Shown here piece by piece: positions 16,918 to 25,405 of a stretch of 64,000 bases of DNA. The stretch spans positions 1,736,001 to 1,800,000 of the forward strand of contig OZ244935.1 in NCBI GenBank assembly GCA_965222005.1, in the 5' to 3' direction. The stretch is from CBDCTM01 sp965222005. Its GTDB lineage: Bacteria; Bacteroidota; Bacteroidia; Chitinophagales; Saprospiraceae. Under the pieces are notes generated by a model that was not told the DNA's origin, made no database searches, and saw only the letters and a program-made list of their open reading frames with translations. Each line of letters opens with the position of its first letter. Position 1 is the first letter of the stretch. A program made the position numbers and the translations under genes.

Positions 16918-16925
16918 CAAAAGTA
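16918..16925 (-). promoter_or_regulatory. Candidate -7 box for gcdH
   Basis: Reads TACTTTTG on the minus strand, matching TAnnTTTG, about 60 bases upstream of the gcdH ATG. No convincing -33 TTG at the usual spacing. Confidence 0.35.
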
Positions 16926-17016
16926 CAATATATTGTGTTGTTTTTTAGTAAAGCAGCTCCTGCTAAAGCAGCAGTTGAGCGAGGGGTGGTTTCACTAAAG
17001 CTTCTTCAAATTTAAT

Positions 17017-17024
17017 TACCTTTG
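17017..17024 (+). promoter_or_regulatory. Candidate -7 box for folB
   Basis: TACCTTTG on the plus strand matches TAnnTTTG. If used, the folB transcript would have a leader of about 150 bases that includes the 12-bp tandem repeat at 17131-17170. Confidence 0.35.
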
Positions 17025-17130
17025 GCAGGGATAAAATTTAGGAGCCTTCAAAAATTGAAAAGCGTGCATATCACTCTTGAACCGCCAGCGGTATAATTTT
17101 TTGAACAATAGCAAAGCGTACATTTTGGCA

Positions 17131-17170
17131 ACAATATTTTATACAATATTTTATACAATATTTTATACAA
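17131..17170 (+). repeat. 12-bp tandem repeat, 3.3 copies, just upstream of folB
   Basis: The unit ACAATATTTTAT is repeated three times without mismatch (17131, 17143, 17155) and followed by a partial ACAA. It ends 10 bases before the folB ATG. It is pure A/T apart from one C per unit. A copy-number-variable repeat here could change promoter spacing or translation initiation. Confidence 0.9.
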
Positions 17171-17180
17171 ACTCTTGCTT

Positions 17181-17693
17181 ATGGGATTGATTTCACTGAA
17201 AGGCATGCGGTTTTTTGCCTATCACGGAGTGTATGAAGAAGAACAGCTCACGGGCAATTACTTTGTAGTGAATATTGAAATAGAAACGGATGTGGAGGGT
17301 GCGGCGATGAGCGATGAAATATCCGATACCATAAATTATGAGACTGTTTTTCTGATCGTACAGGCGGAAATGCGCAAAACGGCACAATTACTGGAACAGG
17401 TGGTGCAGCGGATATTGCAGGCGCTGAAGCACCAATTTGTGGGCATTCAAAGCGTAAAAATCCACCTCCGTAAAGAAAATCCATTGCCCGGCGAGCTGGT
17501 AGCCAGCGCCTCCATTGAAATTGAGGACAGCTTTGTGTCCGCTTGCCCGCGCTGTGGCAAGCCATTTATCTGTTACAATGATGACAACTGCTGGTGCAAG
17601 GATGTTCAAATCCATCCCAAAACACAGCAAACCATCAGCCAGCAATACAGCGGATGCTTATGTGGCGAATGCCTGAGTTTTTACGCAGGTTAG
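17181..17693 (+). CDS. folB: Dihydroneopterin aldolase fused to a cysteine-rich CWC-like domain
   Basis: 170 residues from the ATG at 17181. Residues 1-118 are a normal dihydroneopterin aldolase (ISLKGMRFFAYHGVYEEEQ, DTINYETVFLIV, LLEQVVQRIL, VKIHLRKENPLPG). This enzyme converts dihydroneopterin to 6-hydroxymethyldihydropterin in folate synthesis. Residues 125-168 form a separate Cys-rich module: CPRCGKPFICY, CWCKDVQIHP, then CLCGECL. That arrangement resembles the small CWC family and would bind zinc or another metal. The two are in one frame with no stop between. The role of the extra domain is unknown; regulation or metal delivery to a class that needs no metal would be odd. Confidence 0.85.
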   Translation: MGLISLKGMRFFAYHGVYEEEQLTGNYFVVNIEIETDVEGAAMSDEISDTINYETVFLIVQAEMRKTAQLLEQVVQRILQALKHQFVGIQSVKIHLRKENPLPGELVASASIEIEDSFVSACPRCGKPFICYNDDNCWCKDVQIHPKTQQTISQQYSGCLCGECLSFYAG

Positions 17694-17814
17694 GTAATAG
17701 CCGAGGCAGGTTTTAGCTTTTTCATAACAGAACCAAGGCCTATCCTTTCGTTACAAAAAGTGATTTCAGGAGTCTAAAGGATATATAATTTTCACAAACC
17801 AAATATACAGAAGC

Positions 17815-18525
17815 ATGATTAAAAAAATAGCTTTTCTAGTATTTGTTCTCCAAATTTCCGCCTGCGGCAGCCTGCAGGATATCGCCAATACTGTATTGAC
17901 TGACCAGCCATTGACCAGCCAGCAAATTGGGCGGGGACTCAAAGAAGCCCTGCAAATAGGCATTGGCAATGGTTCCGAAGCCTTATCACAGGTAAACGGA
18001 TACCTCAATAGCCCGTACAAGATTCTACTACCCGCAGAAGTCCGAAAAGTTACTGATCGCTTACAAAACATCCCCGGCTTCAGGCAGGTGGAGAGCGAAA
18101 TGGTTAAGTTGCTCAACCGCGCCGCCGAAGATGCTGCCCAGGCAGCAAAGCCCATCTTTGTCAATGCCATCAAGCAAATGACGTTTCAGGATGCTATGGG
18201 AATATTAATGGGTGAAAAAAATGCCGCTACCAGTTACCTGCACAAGGTTACCTACAATCAACTGTACGATACCTTCCAGCCAAAAGTAGTCAAATCGCTT
18301 GACCGCGTGAATGCTACCAAATACTGGAGGGATGCCGTAACTGCCTACAATAAGATACCGCTGCTGGAAAATGTCAATCCCGAGCTCGATGACTATGTAA
18401 CAGGCATGGCCTTGAAAGGCCTGTTCGGTATGGTGGAAAAAGAAGAGCGGGAAATCCGGGCCAATGTATCACGTCGTACGACTGATTTGCTGCGAAAAGT
18501 ATTTGCCAAACAAGATAACACCTGA
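17815..18525 (+). CDS. DUF4197 lipoprotein
   Basis: 236 residues. The signal peptide ends in lipobox VLQISAC. The rest is helical, with the family features ALQIGIGNGSEALSQVNGYL, PFKILLPAEVRKV-like SPYKILLPAEVRKVTDRL, FQDAMGILMGEKNAATSYL and NPELDDYVTGMALKGLFGMV. The function of DUF4197 is not established. It is probably a periplasm-facing membrane-anchored protein. It is transcribed alone, with a strong hairpin 11 bases after the stop. Confidence 0.85.
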   Translation: MIKKIAFLVFVLQISACGSLQDIANTVLTDQPLTSQQIGRGLKEALQIGIGNGSEALSQVNGYLNSPYKILLPAEVRKVTDRLQNIPGFRQVESEMVKLLNRAAEDAAQAAKPIFVNAIKQMTFQDAMGILMGEKNAATSYLHKVTYNQLYDTFQPKVVKSLDRVNATKYWRDAVTAYNKIPLLENVNPELDDYVTGMALKGLFGMVEKEEREIRANVSRRTTDLLRKVFAKQDNT

Positions 18526-18535
18526 TGCACTTCAA

Positions 18536-18581
18536 CAGCTTCGGCGCCTGCGGTTTTGTATGCAATGAGGTGCCGAAGCTG
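18536..18581. terminator. Hairpin between DUF4197 and TauE-type genes
   Basis: A 14-bp stem CAGCTTCGGCGCCT (18536-18549) / AGGTGCCGAAGCTG (18568-18581) with one G-T pair. It lies between two convergent genes and probably serves both. Confidence 0.7.
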
Positions 18582-18592
18582 TGCTTTCCCTT

Positions 18593-19363
18593 TCAAAATA
18601 ACCAGCGGTGTAGTCCGAAGAGCTTTATGATGGCCATTATCACTACCACCACCAACAGTCGATAAGCCCACTTGTCGGCCTGTGGGTAGAGGGAAGCGTA
18701 GTGCGCCGTCAGCCAGCCCCCAGTCGTTTGGCCCAGAGCTAACACCAACCCGATTTTCCAGTCAATCATGCCCTGCCATTGAAATAGCAAAATAGCCGCA
18801 AAGGTGTAAATGGTGACCACAAAAAGCTTTACCGCATTGGCCTCCATAATGTGGTAGCGGGCTCCCAGCACCATTGCTGCCAGAAAAAATACGCCCATGC
18901 CCATTTGAATGAAGCCGCCATAAAATCCCAGCACTAAAAAAGCAGGTATTACGACCCACAAGCGCGGCTGATGGCGCATGTCGGTTTGGCGCAGCCAGCG
19001 ATCCGGCTTTACCAATATCACCACCAACATAAACACCATGAGGTAGCGGAATACCGTTTTGAACTGTTCATTGCTCACCCAAAGTGCCAGGGCAATTCCT
19101 GCAAAAGCCCCCAGTATAGTACTGAAGATGTAAATAGAACTCCTCCTGAGGTGTAGCTTGCCATTGCGGTGGAAAGCCCAGGTGCCAGCCAGGCATTGAG
19201 TGAAGATACCGACCCGATTGGTGCCATTGGCTATATTGCCGGGGAGCTGCAACAGCTCGGTGAGGATGGTGAGCGTGATGGCTGATCCATTGCCCGCCAG
19301 CGTGTTGAGGCTGCCGGCTACAGCTCCGCCGAGGATGGCGATGATGTAGTGGCTAAATTCCAT
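18593..19363 (-). CDS. TauE/SafE-family membrane permease
   Basis: 256 residues with about eight hydrophobic segments and the family repeat AGSLNTLAGNGSAITLTIL at the N-terminus, mirrored by FYGGFIQMGMGVFFLAAMVL in the second half. The family exports sulfite or other small sulfur and organic anions across the inner membrane; the substrate here is unknown. Its ATG lies inside the 3' end of the methylmalonyl-CoA epimerase gene (11-base overlap), so the two are co-translated. This hints at transport of a carboxylate, but that is inference. Confidence 0.85.
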   Translation of the reverse strand: MEFSHYIIAILGGAVAGSLNTLAGNGSAITLTILTELLQLPGNIANGTNRVGIFTQCLAGTWAFHRNGKLHLRRSSIYIFSTILGAFAGIALALWVSNEQFKTVFRYLMVFMLVVILVKPDRWLRQTDMRHQPRLWVVIPAFLVLGFYGGFIQMGMGVFFLAAMVLGARYHIMEANAVKLFVVTIYTFAAILLFQWQGMIDWKIGLVLALGQTTGGWLTAHYASLYPQADKWAYRLLVVVVIMAIIKLFGLHRWLF

Positions 19364-19766
19364 CCTTGCCTATGCATTGGCATAGCTCAAGCAGCACACC
19401 ATTAGCGCTTTTGGGATGCACAAAGCACACGAGTTTATTATCGGCACCGCGCTTGGGTTTTTTATTGATGAGCCGGAAACCTTCGTCCTGCAGCCGCTGC
19501 ATTTCTGCTTCAATATCCTTCACTTCAATGGCAATGTGGTGAATGCCTTCGCCCCGCTTTTTGATGAAGCGGGCGATAGGGCTATCCGGGTCACTGGCTT
19601 GCAGCAGCTCTATTTTGGTGTCGCCCATTTTGAAAAAAGAGGTACTCACCTTTTCCGAAGCTACTTTTTCCACCTTGTAATGCGCATCATTGAGCAATCG
19701 GGCGAAGAGCTCATTGCCAGCCTCCAGGTCTTTAACTGCAATGCCAATATGTTCTACTTTCAGCAT
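19353..19766 (-). CDS. mce: Methylmalonyl-CoA epimerase
   Basis: 137 residues, one VOC-fold unit pair of standard length. The metal ligands of the family are visible: HIGIAVKDLE at the N-terminus, TKIELLQ, GIHHIAIEVKDIEAEM in the second half and NGVLLELCQ at the end. It interconverts (2R)- and (2S)-methylmalonyl-CoA in the propionate/succinate route, upstream of the B12-dependent mutase, which is not in this window. It overlaps the TauE-type gene by 11 bases. Confidence 0.9.
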   Translation of the reverse strand: MLKVEHIGIAVKDLEAGNELFARLLNDAHYKVEKVASEKVSTSFFKMGDTKIELLQASDPDSPIARFIKKRGEGIHHIAIEVKDIEAEMQRLQDEGFRLINKKPKRGADNKLVCFVHPKSANGVLLELCQCIGKDGI

Positions 19767-19989
19767 AAATATCAGGATGTAAGTGAATTTGCAAAATAGA
19801 GCTTTTGTGTGTAAAACAGGCCAGTTGAATCAAGGTTCTTTGTACATCGGGATGGATTTGCAGCATGGTTTTGACAGCCGATCTCCGGCTTGTTAAGGTT
19901 TTCTTATTGTTTAATACTGCCTTAAACGCACCACACTGCCTGCCGTCAAAGGTGCAAAACAAATTTTAAAATCAATTAAATATCCCATC

Positions 19990-20307
19990 ATGAAATCGAA
20001 AATATGCATACTGGCCATTGTAGCAATTGGATTTAGTTTTGCTGCCGAGGCACAAACCGCTACTCCCAAAGTGACAAAACAGCAAATGAAGCATCACAAA
20101 CGCATCAAGCACGGTCAAAAGGAAGGAACGATTACCAAAAAGGAAGCGATCAGCCTGAAAGCCCAGCAGCGCCACATCCAGCGCCGCAAACGTCGCTTCA
20201 AGAAGGATGGCCATTTGACGGGCCGCGAACGGGCAGTATTGCATCGTAAACAAAAGCGGGCCAACAGAAATATTTACCGCCTCAAGCACAATGCCATTAC
20301 CCGATAA
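19990..20307 (+). CDS. Small secreted, strongly basic protein
   Basis: 105 residues. The signal peptide ends AIGFSFAAEAQ. The mature part is extremely rich in Lys, Arg, His and Gln (KQQMKHHKRIKHGQKEG, QQRHIQRRKRRFKKDG). Two acidic-turn motifs, GTITKKEAISL and GHLTGRERAVL, recall EF-hand-like loops. They end in NRNIYRLKHNA, a terminal motif I recognise from widespread uncharacterised periplasmic proteins. Function is unknown. It is followed by a terminator at 20383-20410. Confidence 0.75.
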   Translation: MKSKICILAIVAIGFSFAAEAQTATPKVTKQQMKHHKRIKHGQKEGTITKKEAISLKAQQRHIQRRKRRFKKDGHLTGRERAVLHRKQKRANRNIYRLKHNAITR

Positions 20308-20382
20308 AGATTCATTGGTAGATATACGCGAGTATAGAGGGCTTGTACGATAGTCTGCAACAATCTATACAACCTACTGAGG

Positions 20383-20410
20383 AAAAGCTGCTCACTTGCG
20401 AGCGGCTTTT
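20383..20410 (+). terminator. Terminator of the small basic protein gene
   Basis: AAAAGCTGCTC (20383-20393) pairs with GAGCGGCTTTT (20400-20410) with one T-G pair, followed by CTTATTTT. Confidence 0.65.
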
Positions 20411-20440
20411 CTTATTTTGGCATACCATTACAGCAAGCGA

Positions 20441-21037
20441 ATGAAATTTGTAGAAAGCGATTTGCAGTTTCGGTTTTCTCACTCCTGGTCTGTCATCCAA
20501 TACGATGCGACCCGCTATTTCCACTGGTTCAGCGGCGAGGGGCTTAAAGGCGTTGATTTTGTGGGCTACACGCAAGCTGGGCAACTTTGCCTGATAGAAG
20601 TCAAACATTTTGGGCGCTATCCGGCTGCCGCTTCATCGTCTGATTCGTTGCCGGCGGCCCAAACACTTGCCCTTACCTTTAGGCAAAAAATTGAAGATAG
20701 CCTGCAAGGCGTCCGCGCCATTCAAAAATATATGCAAACAAAGTGGCTATACAAACTTTGCAGACCATTGGCAGAATACCTGCAACGAAAGAAAATTTGG
20801 CCAAACGAATGGGGCTTTTGGACCATCGTTGCGCGGCTGGCGACCGACCCCGACCAGGCTAGCTGCTGTGTGCTGCTCGTTGAAACGGGCGGGCTTCTGA
20901 ACGAGCCGGAGCTAGCCAACTATCTGCGCGCCCTTCGTACTGAACTCAATGGTAAGGCCGTGCAACACCGATGGCTAGTAGGTACGGCAGCACAGATAGC
21001 AGCACAAGTTGGCGGATTACAAATCGTGCCAGGATGA
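20441..21037 (+). CDS. Solitary PD-(D/E)XK nuclease-like protein
   Basis: 198 residues from the ATG at 20441; an upstream in-frame ATG lies inside the preceding terminator and is unlikely. Residues 25-55 contain GLKGVDFVGYTQAGQLCLIE followed by VKHF. This is the D-x(n)-E-V-K arrangement of the restriction-endonuclease-like fold, with Asp on one strand and E-x-K on the next. An N-terminal Trp/Tyr-rich segment (YFHWFSGEG) precedes it. The rest is helical and ends in a small alpha/beta part. No methylase, helicase or toxin partner is adjacent. DNA cleavage is inferred from the motif only; it could be a DNA-repair or house-cleaning enzyme. Confidence 0.5.
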   Translation: MKFVESDLQFRFSHSWSVIQYDATRYFHWFSGEGLKGVDFVGYTQAGQLCLIEVKHFGRYPAAASSSDSLPAAQTLALTFRQKIEDSLQGVRAIQKYMQTKWLYKLCRPLAEYLQRKKIWPNEWGFWTIVARLATDPDQASCCVLLVETGGLLNEPELANYLRALRTELNGKAVQHRWLVGTAAQIAAQVGGLQIVPG

Positions 21038-21039
21038 GA

Positions 21040-21459
21040 TCAATCGGATAATCTTTCCAGCATGTCCTCCAATTGTTTTACAGTATTTCCAATAGCTGCC
21101 AGCGTATCACGGGCTGCCTGAATTGCAGCATCTGATTGATTGAGTTGGGCTTCATTCCACTGCTTAACCCACAGGGCATGCCGACCCAATACATTATCAA
21201 TAGAAGCGGTAATAGCCAACTCCTGCTCGGTAAGCTGCCGACCCTGTATGTTGATGGTGTTTCTCAATTGTTCCAGCGTTTGCAAGTCATCTTTGAGGTC
21301 TTCATCAGGCGGCGGTGCAGGCGTAGTGGTTTTTGTTACTACTTCTTTTTCTTTGTCGAGAGGCACATCAGTTGCCGTTGAATCGCCGCTGGTAGAATTG
21401 TTGCAAGCCATTAGGAGAGTACTCAGCAGCAGAGCGTTGAGGAAGGATAAGTAGCGCAT
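21040..21459 (-). CDS. Small acidic lipoprotein
   Basis: 139 residues. The signal peptide has lipobox STLLMAC. A Thr/Pro-rich linker (VVTKTTTPAPPPDEDL) is followed by a helical domain (LEQLRNTINIQGRQLTEQE, then VKQWNEAQLNQSDAAIQ) likely to form a short helical hairpin. It is probably membrane-anchored in the periplasm. Function is unknown. It is convergent with the nuclease-like gene, with only two bases between the stops. Confidence 0.7.
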   Translation of the reverse strand: MRYLSFLNALLLSTLLMACNNSTSGDSTATDVPLDKEKEVVTKTTTPAPPPDEDLKDDLQTLEQLRNTINIQGRQLTEQELAITASIDNVLGRHALWVKQWNEAQLNQSDAAIQAARDTLAAIGNTVKQLEDMLERLSD

Positions 21460-21621
21460 AGCAATTTGGTTTTGGTTAGTAGGAAATAAAAGTACTAAAT
21501 TTTTCGAAGCTTAGCCGACCTGCGAAGGAAGCTAAGTGTTAAGGTTTAAGGCAAAAAAATAATTTGCCCGCTTACAAGTTTGTAAGAATATGTTGATTGT
21601 CCAATAATTATCCAAAAAATT

Positions 21622-22062
21622 ATGAGAACTAAACACGTATTACCCCTGCTGGTATGCTTCCTTTTTCTTTTCGGAATCCAAACCTCAGCAGCGCAGCAAT
21701 CCTTGGAGCAGCGCTACCATTCGGAGGTAATCTATTTGCAGATGGGGAAATTTTACAAAAACGGTAAAAAATTGCCGCTCGGCTTCTTCCACTCAAAGCT
21801 GGAAAATGAAATGCAAACAAGCCCGGAGACAAAATGGCAGTACCAGTTGTACAAAAAGAAGCGCAACACAAGCTTGGCATTCAGTTTTGTCTCGCTGGGT
21901 GCGGTAGTGGCTGCGGCCTTTACACCTAATGACAAGCTGCGCGATGGTTTGCTTTACGGAGGGCTGGTCAGTTCTATGCTTTCGCTGCCATTTACTTTCA
22001 GCGCTGCCAATCAATTGCAGCGAGCTGTTTGGCTGCGCAACAAAGATGTGCTTATCCATTGA
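21622..22062 (+). CDS. Secreted/membrane protein of unknown function
   Basis: 146 residues, not recognised. The signal peptide ends FGIQTSAAQQ. Then come a short soluble part with YLQMGKFYKNGKKLPLGFF and two hydrophobic segments (SLAFSFVSLGAVVAAAF and LLYGGLVSSMLSLPFTF) that may form a membrane hairpin. It is convergent with the ZnuD-like receptor gene, whose stop is 10 bases away. No regulatory site is clear. Confidence 0.65.
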   Translation: MRTKHVLPLLVCFLFLFGIQTSAAQQSLEQRYHSEVIYLQMGKFYKNGKKLPLGFFHSKLENEMQTSPETKWQYQLYKKKRNTSLAFSFVSLGAVVAAAFTPNDKLRDGLLYGGLVSSMLSLPFTFSAANQLQRAVWLRNKDVLIH

Positions 22063-22072
22063 TCGTCCAGCT

Positions 22073-24385
22073 TCAAAAAATGTAGCCAATGCTTAAACTG
22101 CCATTGCGCCCCAATTCATCTGCAAAATAGCGGAGCCTGTTGAGATAGTCGCGGTATCGATGATTGAGGAGGTTTTCTAGCTGTAGGGCTAGTTTTATAC
22201 GGGCTTTTTTCAGTTGGATATGGCTGCTCAAGCGAATACCCAGCAAAGTGTAAGCATTCGGGGGAGGGAGAAAGTCCTGCCAGCTAAGAAGTTGAGATTG
22301 TTGGAAGACGTATTTTACATTCACCCCAAAATTGGTGTTTTGAAGTGTCTTGCCATTCTTGAAAATATAAGTCAGCGAACCAAAAACATTGTCAGGTGGA
22401 ATGTTGATGAGCGGGATTCTTTCTTTCATATTTCTGCCTCTTACCAAAGCATACTTTACAATTCCCTGCCAACGGGCTCCGGGCTCATATTTGAGCAAGA
22501 GATCCATGCCGCTGAGTTGTGCGTCGGTTTGTTTGTACACAAATACGGGGAAAGCTCCACGTATGGTGAGCCGGAATTCACGCTGAGGTTGTAAATAGAT
22601 GAAGTTGGTGATATGCTGATGGTAAACTAAAGACTGGATAAATAATTTGTTCTTCAGCGCCCAGTTTATCGAAAGAATGGCCTTTGCCGAGTGCTCTGCC
22701 TTCAATAGCCTGTCCCCTTCTTCGATGCCACTTACTCCCTGATGAAGGCCGGCGCTATACAATTCGTTGACCTCCGGGCTGCGCAGCACATACCCGGCAT
22801 TCATGCTGGCTTCCAATTGCGGGATGAGCCTAAACCTTGCCCCGGCATTGAAAGCGACTTTGTGGAATTGGTGGTTGAACCGCTCAACTACCCGGGGAAC
22901 TGTCTTCGAGAAAGTCACCACATTGAGTTGTTGCAGGTCATAACGGCCACCGAAATCGAACAACAGATCGGCCGTTTCCTTTGCACCGATCAGAAAGGCA
23001 GAGCTGTTGAACGACCTGTAATCCGGGATGAGCGGAAAAATTCCTGTTTCGGGATTGTTTGTATTATCGGTTACATTCAATTGAAGCCCGGCTTTGAGTA
23101 GCCCCTTGCCGGCAAGTTGTTTATGCAAAACACCTTCAGCAAAATGCGACCATTGTTGCAAACTCAGGGCAGGCACTTCATCGCGGCCACTCCTTCGTAC
23201 ATCAAATTCTTTTCGTTGGTTGAGTTGGCTCCCGTATTTGAATTTCAGCAGGCTTTGCTCCTTCAGGAAGTAGGTCGATTCGAGTTTTAGTAAATGATGG
23301 ATGACGTGTTGGCGGGGTACTCCAATTTGGTAGGAAAAGGTATCGGTTGTAAAGAACGGCTCCTCCCGCCCGATAGCCTGTTGCAGGTCTGTAATATTAC
23401 CGATATGAGCGCCGCGCAGTATTCCTATGTTGGTACTAAAGAGGCTGTAGTAAGCTTCCGTTTTCCATTTTTCTGAAAACTGCTTTTGAAACTGTAAGGC
23501 CAGATTCTGTTCCCGTATGCCGGTATTTTTGAGTAAATAGCCGGGGCTCTGTGTATCCCCTTGCCATTTGAGGGTTCCGCCCACCCTCCAGGCCACCAGC
23601 CGCCCCGATTTTTCCAGGCGGGTATTGAAGCTGTGCCCCCAGCCATTGCTTTGCAGCGCATAGTAAAATTCGCCATGCTGATGGGGGTCGGGCTGGATAT
23701 TGGCAGTCTCTACCACTACCACACTACCCAGCGAATTGCCGCCATATGCCAGGGCTGCGCTACCCTTTACTACTGAAAGGTGATCGGCCAGCAGCTGATC
23801 TATTTCGGGGGCATGGTCGTTGCCCCACTGTTGGCCTGACTGTAATAGCCCATTGTTGAGGATAGCAATTCGATTACCATACAAACCATGTATTACAGGT
23901 TTTGATATACCTGAGCCATTGCGCAATACACTTACTCCGCTTATTTGCTCCAGGAGGTCAGAAATGTTTTTGCCTCCCGCCGTAGTAATCAGCTCTCTTC
24001 GGAGGGTTTTGCTGGTGGCAGATGTGTTGTCCTGTTGGCTTCCTTGTACGATCACTTCATCCAGCAATTCTGTATGGTGGTTGAGCCCGACCCGAATACT
24101 GGTATCCTTACGGAGGAGTATAAACTGGTGGGCGCTTTCGCAGCCTAAGTGGCTGATACGGAGATGATAACTGCCTGGGCAGACATCGACTAGCTCAAAA
24201 AAACCAGTGGAATCAGTATTGGTACCCAGCCCGGTTTCCTCTATTAAAACATTGGCAAACTCCAGAGCGATGCCCGTACCATAATCCGATACCCAGCCTG
24301 AGAGGCTAAGGTCACAAGGCTGGCCCCGGCATATGACCCAGGCCGAAAACAGATAAAACAAAAGGAGCCCGCTTTTTTTGCACAT
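22073..24385 (-). CDS. TonB-dependent receptor, ZnuD-like
   Basis: 770 residues from the ATG at 24383-24385, which places a signal peptide (KKSGLLLFYLFSAWVICRG) at the start; an upstream ATG would overlap the previous gene. An N-terminal carboxypeptidase-regulatory-like domain (GWVSDYGTGIALEFANVLI) precedes the plug. The plug has LLEQISGVSVLRNGSGISKP, VIHGLYGNRIAILNNGL and GQQWGNDHAPEIDQL, and the beta-barrel follows. The plug region resembles zinc receptors of the ZnuD type. The upstream gene for a His/Cys-rich protein supports a metal substrate. Outer-membrane uptake energised by TonB is known for the family; zinc is inference. Confidence 0.85.
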   Translation of the reverse strand: MCKKSGLLLFYLFSAWVICRGQPCDLSLSGWVSDYGTGIALEFANVLIEETGLGTNTDSTGFFELVDVCPGSYHLRISHLGCESAHQFILLRKDTSIRVGLNHHTELLDEVIVQGSQQDNTSATSKTLRRELITTAGGKNISDLLEQISGVSVLRNGSGISKPVIHGLYGNRIAILNNGLLQSGQQWGNDHAPEIDQLLADHLSVVKGSAALAYGGNSLGSVVVVETANIQPDPHQHGEFYYALQSNGWGHSFNTRLEKSGRLVAWRVGGTLKWQGDTQSPGYLLKNTGIREQNLALQFQKQFSEKWKTEAYYSLFSTNIGILRGAHIGNITDLQQAIGREEPFFTTDTFSYQIGVPRQHVIHHLLKLESTYFLKEQSLLKFKYGSQLNQRKEFDVRRSGRDEVPALSLQQWSHFAEGVLHKQLAGKGLLKAGLQLNVTDNTNNPETGIFPLIPDYRSFNSSAFLIGAKETADLLFDFGGRYDLQQLNVVTFSKTVPRVVERFNHQFHKVAFNAGARFRLIPQLEASMNAGYVLRSPEVNELYSAGLHQGVSGIEEGDRLLKAEHSAKAILSINWALKNKLFIQSLVYHQHITNFIYLQPQREFRLTIRGAFPVFVYKQTDAQLSGMDLLLKYEPGARWQGIVKYALVRGRNMKERIPLINIPPDNVFGSLTYIFKNGKTLQNTNFGVNVKYVFQQSQLLSWQDFLPPPNAYTLLGIRLSSHIQLKKARIKLALQLENLLNHRYRDYLNRLRYFADELGRNGSLSIGYIF

Positions 24386-24392
24386 AGCCCGC

Positions 24393-24959
24393 TTATTGAA
24401 TGAGCAGTTCGAAAAGCACTTCAATATCCGTTTCTCCTCCTGCATTAGCGATGTCGCCATTTGCTACCCCGCTGGCCGATTTGTCCGGCTCATGCCGCAA
24501 AGTGATTTTTAACTGCCCCTGTGAAGCATTTGCGGTAGATAGTCGGGTAGCTAAACCTAGCGGTTGGCCATTCGTATCCTGATCCTGGTAGGTGATGGTC
24601 GCTTCTGCATCTCCAGAGAGGCTGTAAAAGAATTGGTGATCAGGAGATTCATCATTTATTTCCTTGGTAACATCAATCGCAGGTGTGGTCGCTTCATTAA
24701 GCAATGACAAGAAACCTTCGTATTCCGTGTTGGCAAGCAAACTGGCAGTGGTGATTGAGGGAGGATTTCCTCCATCGCCATCCAAATCCTGAAAACGAAA
24801 TATAGCTGTTGTTCCGCCGCCTATTGGAGTAAGCGAGTAAGTAAGGGAAGTGATTACTTCTTCTTCATTGGGCGGGATGGGATCGTCTTTTTCGCAGGAT
24901 GAGAAAAAAAGACAGCCAAGCATACACGGGACTAAAACTTCATAAAATAGAGATTTCAT
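24393..24959 (-). CDS. Lipoprotein encoded with a TonB-dependent receptor
   Basis: 188 residues from the ATG at 24957-24959. The lipobox is LFFSSC and an acidic Pro-rich linker follows (EKDDPIPPNEEEVI). The body is beta-rich with an acidic calcium-like loop (FQDLDGDGGNPP) and regular Ala/Thr strands. It ends 7 bases before the receptor ATG, so they are one transcript. I recognise this pairing from other Bacteroidota, where it is often given a vague periplasmic-binding label. A substrate-capture or receptor-lid role at the cell surface is inferred. Confidence 0.75.
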   Translation of the reverse strand: MKSLFYEVLVPCMLGCLFFSSCEKDDPIPPNEEEVITSLTYSLTPIGGGTTAIFRFQDLDGDGGNPPSITTASLLANTEYEGFLSLLNEATTPAIDVTKEINDESPDHQFFYSLSGDAEATITYQDQDTNGQPLGLATRLSTANASQGQLKITLRHEPDKSASGVANGDIANAGGETDIEVLFELLIQ

Positions 24960-25061
24960 GATAAAGGGTATTAAAAGGTTGATAAAAACACAGCATCCCA
25001 CTGGTCGATTAGCCAGGTGGAAGATGCAATAATCTAGGTGATAGGTAATGCGAAGGTGATT

Positions 25062-25388
25062 TTACAAAGGAGGGGCCCTTAGTTGATAATGAATCCTGGC
25101 ACTAGCTAAGCGGCAGGAGGGATAGTAGTAGTTGCTAGAGGTATAATCCGAAGCAAATGTGGTCAGGCTTGTATTAAAAAGAGGAATTTGGTGCAGAGGC
25201 TTCCACAGATCGCAGAATAAACAATCACCCGCAGAAAAGGCGGTATCGTGCAAATGCTTTTGGCCGGGCAGCTGCGGTTTGCATTCCGGATGGTGGTAAT
25301 GGCTATTGAAAAAGAGATGTCCCTCTTTCCAGACAAATGGAAAGAGGAAACAAGCGACAAGTATTATGCATGCAAATTTTCTGTACAT
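25062..25388 (-). CDS. Small His/Cys-rich exported protein
   Basis: 108 residues. A hydrophobic N-terminus (CIILVACFLFPFV) acts as signal peptide or anchor. The remainder has likely metal ligands in HYHHPECKPQLPGQKHLHD and CLFCDLW, a His-rich cluster followed by a CxxC. It lies between the SPOR/OmpA gene (17 bases upstream) and the receptor lipoprotein (about 100 bases downstream). A metal-sensing or metal-handling role in the receptor cluster is likely but unproved. Confidence 0.65.
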   Translation of the reverse strand: MYRKFACIILVACFLFPFVWKEGHLFFNSHYHHPECKPQLPGQKHLHDTAFSAGDCLFCDLWKPLHQIPLFNTSLTTFASDYTSSNYYYPSCRLASARIHYQLRAPPL

Positions 25389-25405
25389 GTCAATGCTATC
25401 AATAG

